Positions 56,239-64,000 of a DNA stretch of 64,000 nucleotides are shown here, piece after piece. The position numbers and the translations under genes were made by a program. The DNA comes from Phanerochaete sordida (Eukaryota > Basidiomycota > Agaricomycetes > Polyporales > Phanerochaetaceae). The notes below the pieces were generated by a model. That model saw only the letters and a program-made list of their open reading frames with translations. It had not been told where the DNA came from and made no database searches. The stretch's first letter is position 1. The number at the start of each line of letters is the position of its first letter. Where the stretch lies: positions 248,001 through 312,000 of the forward strand of contig BPQB01000032.1 in assembly GCA_019973155.2 (NCBI GenBank), read 5' to 3'.

Positions 56239-58233
56239 TTACGCCTTACTCTTCCGCGCCCGCGTCTTCCTCGCCTTCACGATCTCCTCCGCGACCTCGG
56301 GGTGCTCCTCGGCCTCGACCTCCGCGACGAGCGCGCCGTCCACGGGCACGGGCTCGTCCTCCTGGTTCACGAGCTCCTCGACCGCGCCCTTCTTCGCGCG
56401 CCCGCGCTTCTTCGGTACCTCCGCCTCACCCTCCACCACCTCCTGCGCCTGCTCCCTCACCTTCCTCGCGCGCCTCTTCGGCTTCCCCTCCCCCTCCTCC
56501 TCAACATCAGCAACCGCATACCCCTTGCGCCTCGTGCCCCCCGCAACACGCTCCGGCCGCAACACGTCCTGCGCGACGTCCGCGAGGCGGTACATGCGCA
56601 GCAGCTGGAACACAGCCTGCTCCTTGTCCTTCGCCTCGATCATGAGGTCGCCGCCGCCGCGCGGCTGCGGCGCGCGCGGCGGCGCGTCCGAGAAGGGCGT
56701 GCCCATGAGCGCGAGTTCTGCCGGGAGCGTGCTGCACCGGTCCGCGTGTGCGCGTAGTTCGATGACGCTTACTTTCTTGGGGGCGGGTGCGTCGGGGGTC
56801 GGTGCGCTATCGGGTACGGCGTCGGGGGCGGGGTCAGCCTGGGAGTCGACCGCATCGTCAACTTGAGACGCGGCGGGCGCGTCGTCCTGCACCTCCGCAG
56901 GCACGTCGGCGTCGGCGTCGGCGGGGACGCCGCCCTCGGCGAGCGCGACGGGGCGCGCCCAGTCGTTGTACCAGAGGCCGGGGCGCGGCTCGCTGAGGTG
57001 CTGCTTGACGCGGATGCCCTTGCGCGCCCAGGTGGCGTTGATGCGGCGCACGAGCGCGGGGAGCGGGAGCACGCTCGGCTTGATGTAGTTGTGGTGGTAG
57101 TCGAGCTGTGCGCGGTCAGCGTGGGGGCGGAGGGGGAGGGGAGAGACGCACGACGATGGGGATGCCGAGCTCCTCGCACACGGGCAGCAGGTCGTCTGCG
57201 GAGTAGCACATCTCGTCGTTCTCGAGCACGAGGCGCGCGCGCATCTCGTCGGTCAGCCGTGTCGTGTATGTTTCGCGGAAGCGCGCGATTGTGGCGGCTT
57301 TGTCGCCGTACACTCCCTGGTGCGCTGTCAGGATACACTGATGAGAGACGACGAGGCTGGCACTCACGCCCATGTGGAGAATGATGACGCTGTCCTTCCC
57401 AAGACCCATGTAGCGCATCATCTGGCAGTGGTCTGCTGGAACCGTCAGCACGGCACAGGCTACACAAAGCGCATATACGCACATTCAAGCTCGCGTATCG
57501 ACGCCTCAATGACCGCGTCCTTCGGGCTCGCGAGCTGCGTGAACTGGCCGGGATGCGTCGTGAGCCGGTGCCCGAGCTTGCGCGCGAGCGCGCCGGCCTC
57601 CGCGAGCACGTCCTGGGCGTACGCGAGGTCGTACCCCCACTCCTTGTGGCTCGCGAAGGGAAACATCTCGCTGCTCATGCGCATGAAGCGGATCCCGTGC
57701 ACCTCGTTCCACTGCACCATCGCCTTCAGGTCGCGCGCGTTCTGGCGGCCGAGCTCCTGCGCGTACGCGAGCCCCTTCTCCTTGAGCGTCGCGAGGCGGC
57801 ACGTCCGCGAGCAGAACACGGGCGGGTCCTGCTGCCGCAGCACCGTGTTCAGGCACGCGTAGCCGAGCCTGCCCTCGAAGTTCGTCGTCTTGAACTCGGT
57901 GATGGATGGGATGTCGTACACGACGGGCTCGCCCTTCTTGCGGCGCTTGCGCGGGGTCTTCTGGGGAGGTGGGGAGGAAGGCGGGGTGCTGAGTGGGCTG
58001 TCATTCGCGTACGGGTCCCAGCCCTTGTCCTGCACCTTGGGCTTGCGCGGTGAGCGGCGAGTAGGTGTGACGGGCTCCTCGGACTCGACCAGTGCAGCTT
58101 CGACTTGGACTGTACGCTTGCGTTTGGGTGGCATAGCCAAGGCTAAGGCAATACTTCTAGTTTGAAGACGAGGGCGTGCTGCGAGAATACGATAGTTCGA
58201 GCGTGTGCAGGTACGGAGGACGGAGGATAACAT
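56239..58233 (-). CDS. UVE1: UV-damage endonuclease (UVDE/Uve1)
   Basis: Light-independent repair nuclease that nicks 5' of UV photoproducts and other distortions; TIM-barrel, metal-dependent. Starts MLSSVLRTCTRSNYRILAAR, an acid-free, Arg-rich presequence, with a second ATG at 58134 before PPKRKRTVQVEA, a likely nuclear signal. Catalytic barrel: TNFEGRLGYACLNTVLR, LGRQNARDLKAMVQWNEVHG, FRMSSEMFPFASHK-type segment (IRFMRMSSEMFPFASHKEW), GHRLTTHPGQFTQLASPKDA, DSVIILHMGV, GVYGDKAATIARFRETY, ENDEMCYSADDLLPVCEELG, VDYHHNYIKPS and RVKQHLSEPRPGLWY, which hold the His/Glu/Asp metal ligands. A 200-residue acidic, Lys-rich tail with KKRGRAKKG follows. About four introns, intact throughout. In Cryptococcus Uve1 is light-induced and mitochondrial. 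Confidence 0.9.
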
Positions 58234-59305
58234 ACAGACCAGTGTCTCAGGAGAACAGAGGTTTATGTGCAGGCCTCGTCGGAAGCAACTGCATTTTCTC
58301 CCGCTCCTGTCAGCATTTTATGCGAAAATCTCGACGACGGGCGGCGGGCAGGGTCATCGTTGGAGAAGAGGGGCGATCCCGCCCCCCTCGCGCGCTCCTT
58401 ACGGGATCAAATCGAAGCATGGCGCATCAAAAGGCGCATCACTTGGCGAAGCGGCCGACGGCGTGCGGCGGCGCAATCGGCTGGCCGACGTCAGCGACGT
58501 GCTTCGACGTTGGGTGTGGTCCGAGATCGTCGAAGGCCAGGCCGTCGCTGCGAGGGCACGGGATTCGGGGGCGTCGGGCTTGCCAAACGTGGAAGTGGCG
58601 CGGCCAGGATCGACGTCGACGGAAGCGAAAGAGACCGACGCGTCGCGCGGCTTACCTAATTGATGGACACGGCCCGGCTGCAACAGGTCCCCGTTCGTTT
58701 CGCCAGCAGCCAGCAGTAAGTAGACGGGCGCGCCCGCGGAAAGTACTCAAGATTTCTTGCTCGTCATTCACTTGACTGGAGTCCCAGTGGACAGATACAG
58801 GATATTCACCAGATATCGTATCTGCTCCCACAACGTCCAGCCTGCCGTCTACTCCTCGAGTGTTGACCTTTGCCTACTAGGTCACATTTCGGCCCAGCTC
58901 TGGGACAAGTCGGCATACCCAGACGTGCCTTCGGATTCCTCTTGAACGTGCCTGACACCGATCATCTTCAGTGAATCGCTGCTCCTGTGCGAAGCACGGC
59001 CGGTAGCTCTTGCGCGGTCCTCAGACATCAGCACAGACCCCATCTCATGAATATTGTCAGACAGGATACCTGAAGACCTGGAGAGCCTAGCGGCGACCTC
59101 GCAGATCCGCTCGAATTACGAGCGTGGATCTGCCGCGGGGCGCGTGCAGGCGGGTGACCGGCGGCGCCGATGGGACTAGATGTGCTTCCATGCATGCTGT
59201 CGCTTGGTATGGATTTTTGCAGGCCGCGATGATGGCCTCCCCACCGTAGCCTGCTGCCTGTCAGGCTGATTTGTGCAAAATGACGCACGCGCATGTCCCC
59301 TCGTG
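58234..59305. other. Divergent promoter region between UVE1 and DUF2235-C
   Basis: 1.1 kb; several plus-strand frames near 58200-58660 reflect high GC and resemble nothing. The two conserved blocks of arms A and B are not seen here. Confidence 0.45.
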
Positions 59306-59314
59306 GTATATATA
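59306..59314 (+). promoter_or_regulatory. TATA box of DUF2235-C
   Basis: GTATATATA region about 55 bases before the ATG at 59369. Confidence 0.55.
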
Positions 59315-59368
59315 GGCGGACGGCGAGGTGGACGCGTTTCCCCCAGCTCTCCCTCCCCGTCGTACGCC

Positions 59369-61693
59369 ATGAAACCCTCGAGTTCCGGAGACTCCGTCCA
59401 CTCGGACGACACTCTGCTCGACCCCAGCTCTCCTATATCTCCACCAGGCCTTGGCGACACAAAGACGATCACATCGCTGCTCTCTGACGCTGCAAAGCCT
59501 CACGATGGAAAGCAGAAGATATGGATTCCGCGCCAACACGCGAACCGTACACTTGTGTTGTGCTTCGACGGTACCGGGGACCACTTTGATTCGGATGTAA
59601 GCCTTTGATGTTACTATCGGAACAAGAGCACTCAATGTACGTTTGTCTTAGAACTCCAATGTCGTCCAGCTTGCTGCTATGCTTCGCAAGGACGACACCA
59701 CACAGCAGCTCGTCTACTACCAAGTGCGTGTTTCTTTTGTTCCCTTCGTAGGCTGAGGCTGATTTGTGTAGCCTGGGGTAGGAACGTACACAGGCACATC
59801 ATTGCCCATCATCTCGGACCTCAGCATGACACTCGACGAGATGTTCGCTACCAGTCTGTCGACCCATATCTTGCGTACGTTGATAGCATCCGATCTCCTT
59901 CTCAGTGCTCATGGCCTCCAATAGAGGGATACACATTCCTGATGCAGAACTACACCGACGGCGACAAGATCTGCTTATTTGGCTTCTCTCGTGGCGCATA
60001 CACCGCACGTGCGCTCGCTGGCATGCTACAAAAGGTGATTACGTTGTGCACTATTCGTTCCCGTTATCTTCAATTCACTCCCCAACCTAGGTAGGACTTC
60101 TGCCACGTTCAAATGGCGCGCAGACGCGTTTCGCGTACGACATGTACGCGCATACAGCGACAAATACTAGGGCAACAGACTTCGACGAGCAAGTCGAACT
60201 CGTAGAAACCTTCAAGCGCACATTTTGTCGCGAAGTAGAGATAGAATTCCTCGGCGTTTGGTATGCATTATCTTCACATCGCTTTCTGTGGGAGATATTC
60301 AATTCAAAACAGGGACACAGTGGCGTCAGTCGGTCTCATACCCCGCACCCTTCCCTTCGTCTACATGAACAACGGCGTCCGGTATCTGCGGCACGCCCTC
60401 TCACTCGACGAGCGCCGCGTGCGCTTCCTCCCGAGCCTCGCCAGCGCGCACCACGCGGGACCCAGCAACGCTGTGGACGAATCCGAGGCTCAGCGCCACT
60501 TCAACAGGTCCATGAACACCGGGGACGCTGCGTGCGACGTGCGCGAGGTCTGGTTTGCCGGCGTGCACTGCGACGTCGGCGGCGGCTCCGTACACAACTC
60601 GACTCCGCACGCGCTCGCGCGCATCCCGCTCCGCTGGATGGTCCGCGAGGCCTTCCGCTGCAAGACTGGAATCCTCTTCGACGCGGCGATGCTTCAGCAG
60701 ATCGGACTCTCGCTGCGCACCCTTCCTGACGGCACGCTCGAGCTCGCGGACATTCCCGGACGCCTGCCCGCAGAGCACGCGGATGACGTTGATGAACTAG
60801 ACCTTGAAGAGGACAAGGGCGCGGATAGTTGGTGGACGGCACCAGTGCACTGGGTGTATGCGCTCGTCTGCGGCACCCTCAAGCTCGTCGTGGCGCCTGT
60901 CACCAGCGTACTCCACGCGCTGGGGATCCCGCACAGGCTCGCCCGCCGCGGCTGGATCTCGAACTCAGCGCGAGGGCGCTACGTCCCGCCGAGCCGCGCG
61001 CACCCAGTGCACGCGCGCGAGAAACACGGTATCGAGGACCACCGGCACCCGCACGCGGTCGACGCGGCGAAGTGCGCGGACCGCGACCCGCTGTACGAGG
61101 CGCGCGAGGAGCTCAAGGACGCGCTGAGCCCGATGTTCGACCAGCTCGGCGCGGCGTCAGGCACGTGTCTCCGCTTGCGCCTGCAGCTTAGCCGCTGACA
61201 TCCCACCCTTGCAGGCTGGAAACGCCTCATGTGGCTCCTGATGGAGTACACGCCGACGCGCATCCACGTGTGGCGCTCGCACGGGACGCCGACACAGGAC
61301 GCGCTCGCCGGCGCGCGCGAGTGGTGGCACAGCGGCGGGCGGCGGAGCGTCTGGGAGTGGATGTACGCCCTTCTCCCCTCCCCCATCCACCTCTACTGAC
61401 GCCACCACAGCCAGAACCGCGGGCGCGGCCGCCCGCTCTCGACACACGAGGTCGCGGTGGGCCTGCACGTGCACCGCTCGGTGAAGACGCGGCTCGAGGC
61501 GCGCGGCGTGCGCCTCGGGCACCCGCGCTCGCGCGCCGGCGAGGACACGCATGTCCGCGTGCCCAGCAAGGGCGAGGTGTATGTGCCGCAGGTGCGTCCC
61601 GAGATGCCGCGTGAGGAGGGAGGAGTGTTGAGGCGCTTGGAGCACCATGAGTGGGATGTGGAGGTGCCTGTGTTTTGGCGGTGGGTGGACTAG
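59369..61693 (+). CDS. DUF2235 alpha/beta-hydrolase (Tle1-like), copy C, divergent
   Basis: Same family and exon plan as copies A and B but clearly older. Starts [20 protein letters not shown], a shorter N-terminus; [78 protein letters not shown]. The insert differs ([37 protein letters not shown], hydrophobic), and the C-terminus is [20 protein letters not shown] ... VPVFWRWVD. Intron 61161-61214 begins with GC (TCAG|GCACGT) where A and B have GT. All catalytic residues present. Upstream DNA shows no similarity to the A/B promoter, so regulation may differ. Confidence 0.87.
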
Positions 61694-62150
61694 GCGGGTG
61701 GGAGATTCGGGTTGGTGCTTCGGACGCTGAGCAGGTGTGCTGGGGTGAGGATGTCGCTGCGCACATACAATGAGGAATTTTAGTATGAATCGTGATATTT
61801 CAATGATGATGGTTTGTCGACGGTGAGGCGGGGAGAGTCAAAGACGCTGTCGCAGGCATAGGCCCTTGTCAGGGATGCGTGCACGGTTGCAAGTGTCCGG
61901 GGTCCTACGACATGTCGCTGGCCCGTGGTATCACTGCCGCGTAGGGCACGCGGGGGCTTCGTTGAAGATGTCATGATCAGACCGCCGCTAGACACTACTG
62001 TACAGCCCGCGCTGGTATCAGGCGATCCTAGTTTCTAAAAATTCGAGCCGGATGCTGCAACGGATTAACGATGGACACATTTATGTAAGTTACAACACAG
62101 TCTAGGCGAAGGATGTTGGAGGGAGTGAATGGCTCAGGAGCGACGACAGA
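61694..62150. other. Convergent 3' region
   Basis: 457 bases between the DUF2235-C and MFS stop codons; nothing recognised. Confidence 0.5.
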
Positions 62151-64000
62151 CTATAGATGCATGCCCTCTTCAGCCTCAGCGATGAACGACGACCGCACGA
62201 CTGGCTCAGACAGCGCGTCAGGGCTCTGCTCCCGCTTCTCTTCGACGGCGCCCTCCTTCTCCACAACAGTCTTCTCTGCACCCTCGGCGTCGCCTGTGCG
62301 CGCCTTCTCCTCGAGCGCATACCGCTCGTCTGTCATCTCCTTCATCGGCACCTCCTCCAGGAGCGCGACAGTGAGGAGCCCCGCACCCGAGATGCCGAGC
62401 ATGACGAGCCAGATGACACGCATGCTCTCCGCGAACGCGACGCGCACCTCGCCGCGGAGCGGCTCGTCCAATCCGTTGATGAGCGGGATCGCGGCGAACG
62501 CGATCTCGAGCCCGCCCGGGAAGCGCGCGAGGAACGCGGGCGGCAGCCGGCGCTTGAGCGCGTTCTGCAGCGCGGTGCTCGCGATAGTGATGCCCCACGT
62601 CTGCGCGAAGGCGCGCACGAACGCGAAGAACGCGAGCGCCGGCGCCGTGCGCGAGACGGGCAGCGGCGAGAGCACCGGGAAGATCGTGGCTGCGAACTGC
62701 GCGGGGTCAGCGCTGTGCGAGGGGCTGCGGGAGGGGACGCGGACGCACGATCATGCCCGTGCCGACGGCGGCGAGGATCTGGTACCCGACCCACCGCGCG
62801 ACGGGCTCGTCCGCGCGCAGGAGGCTCAGGACGCCGAAGCCGGCGATGGTGAGCACCCAGCCGAGCAGGTTCGCGGGGCGGTACTTCTTCATCACCTGCA
62901 CGAGTACGCCGGCGACGAAGGCGAACGGCGCGATCAGTAGCGCAGTCGCGAGCATGTCGACGCCGGAGCGGATGGGCGATGCGCCGAGCACGGCTTGGAA
63001 ATAGACCGGAAGGTAGTCTGAGCGCGGTCGTCAAGTTGGTATACTAGGGCATGGGACGTGGTGAGACGTACAGATAATGGATATGCTGACGATACCGTGG
63101 ATAAGCGTCGCCAGGTACCTGGAAACAGCCTCAGCGCAAGCGGAAATTTAGGCAGATAATTCCGCGTACCCTCCTATGGTCGTCCGATTGCTGAGTACTT
63201 CCCAGGGGATAGTTGGCTCCTTTGGGACCTTGCCTTCATATATGAGGAAGACGACAATAAGTGCAAGGCCTATGATGAGCGGTGCCAGGACTTGAGCCGA
63301 GTCCCAAGGGAAACGGATGCCACCGAAGGTAAGTCCCACGATAGCGAGTGTCGAACCGGCGATCACGATGAGATTGCCGCTACACGAGTTCTAATCACTA
63401 CACGAAGCCAGAAGGGGTGAATTGACTTACAACCAATCCACACGGGCCAGTTTCGCGCGAACAGATCCTTCGGGTGTGCGGACAGCAAGGAAAATCCAAA
63501 CGAGGACGAAGGCAATACCGGTCAGAGGGAGATTGAGGACTAGCCGATGCGATGCGGATATGAGCTGGCTTCCAACATATAGTACGGTTAGGGACGCTTA
63601 CAGAAAAGCCAGCGCCACGACGCCTTCTGCGCGAATGAGCCGCCCTGAAGAGAAAGATTAGCAGCTGGTCAGGAGAGAAAAGAGTAATCCACTTACAATC
63701 GGAGGGCCGACACCAGACGCAAAAGACCAGGTGAGACCCAGAATACCTTGGTATAGTCCCCGTTCTGCCAGAGGCACAAGGTCGGACGTGATGATCTCCG
63801 TGAGATTGAGAATACCCCCTCCTCCGATGCCTTGAACAGCTGTTATAGAATCAGTCACTGGTTGCAAAAATTGGAAGAATCTGTCCAACATACTACGAGC
63901 GGCGATAAGCCAGTTCATGTTCTGCGCCGCGCCAGCGAGCGCGCTACCGAGGGCGAAGAGGAATATCGAACCGAGCATGACAGGCTTGCGTCCGAAGATA
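62151..64000 (-). CDS. MFS transporter, 14-helix drug:H+ antiporter type, 5' end off the right edge
   Basis: Plasma-membrane exporter of the DHA2 subfamily; substrate unknown. Visible segments in order: MLGSIFLFALGSALAGAAQN, NWLIAARS, the antiporter motif VQGIGGGGILNLTEIITSDL, GLYQGILGLTWSFASGVGPP, NLPLTGIAFVLVWIF, GNLIVIAGSTLAIVGLTFGG, LAPLIIGLALIVVFLIYEG, GIVSISIIYYLPVYFQAVLG, LLIAPFAFVAGVLVQVM, LLGWVLTIAGFGVLSLL, YQILAAVGTGMIFAATIFPV, FFAFVRAFAQTWGITIAS, VIWLVMLGISGAGLLTVALL, then a hydrophilic Glu-rich tail ending EAEEGMHL. Many short introns split the first half. The first helices and the start lie beyond base 64000. Neighbourhood gives no clear cargo. Confidence 0.88.

Larger units (their letters stand above)
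52439..58233 (-). repeat. Inverted segmental duplication, arm B (intact endonuclease + DUF2235)
   Basis: Partner of 38,511-43,532 in reverse orientation, separated by 8.9 kb carrying the NuSAP-like and clp1 genes. Arm B is longer mainly because arm A lost part of its endonuclease. Similarity fades upstream of the endonuclease ATG and directly after the DUF2235 stop. Confidence 0.85.

Overview
The window is nuclear DNA from a filamentous basidiomycete, most likely a wood- or litter-associated agaricomycete. Genes are intron-dense, with introns of about 50-60 bases, GT-AG ends and a few GC-AG ends. Coding regions are GC-rich and genes are packed on both strands with short intergenic gaps. The gene families also fit: short-form heme-thiolate peroxygenase, aryl-alcohol-dehydrogenase-type aldo-keto reductase, clamp-cell regulator Clp1, several F-box proteins and a fungal UV-damage endonuclease. 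All coordinates come from reading frames and splice consensus by eye; no searches were run.

Left third (1-25.5 kb): a partial short-chain dehydrogenase; two O-methyltransferases of unrelated families flanking the eEF1A chaperone homologue PBDC1/Ypl225w; a DEDD 3'-5' exonuclease; two unknown genes (one with a DUF7587-like N-terminal domain and a C-terminal membrane helix); a membrane-anchored chloroperoxidase-type peroxygenase; two F-box/leucine-rich proteins; a long Sds3-family corepressor protein; and a small mitochondrial membrane protein with repeated FDxPxRL motifs.

Middle (25.5-38.5 kb): mostly housekeeping and RNA-related genes. These are a DUF4743/Nudix hydrolase, the Paf1-complex subunit Rtf1 divergent from the small-subunit processome protein Sof1, a kinase-like gene with a decayed partial paralogue beside it, and an aldo-keto reductase.

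Right third (38.5-64 kb): the most unusual part. A two-gene block (UV-damage endonuclease followed by a DUF2235 alpha/beta-hydrolase, the family that includes bacterial Tle1 phospholipases) is present twice in inverted orientation, at 38,511-43,532 and 52,439-58,233. The endonuclease is a wreck in one arm and intact in the other, while DUF2235 is intact in both. The 8.9-kb spacer carries a NuSAP-like chromosome/spindle protein and the clamp regulator Clp1. A third, more divergent DUF2235 gene lies just outside the second arm, divergent from the intact endonuclease, and an MFS transporter of the 14-helix drug:H+ antiporter type runs off the right edge.

No rRNA, tRNA, CRISPR array, or recognisable intact transposon was seen.
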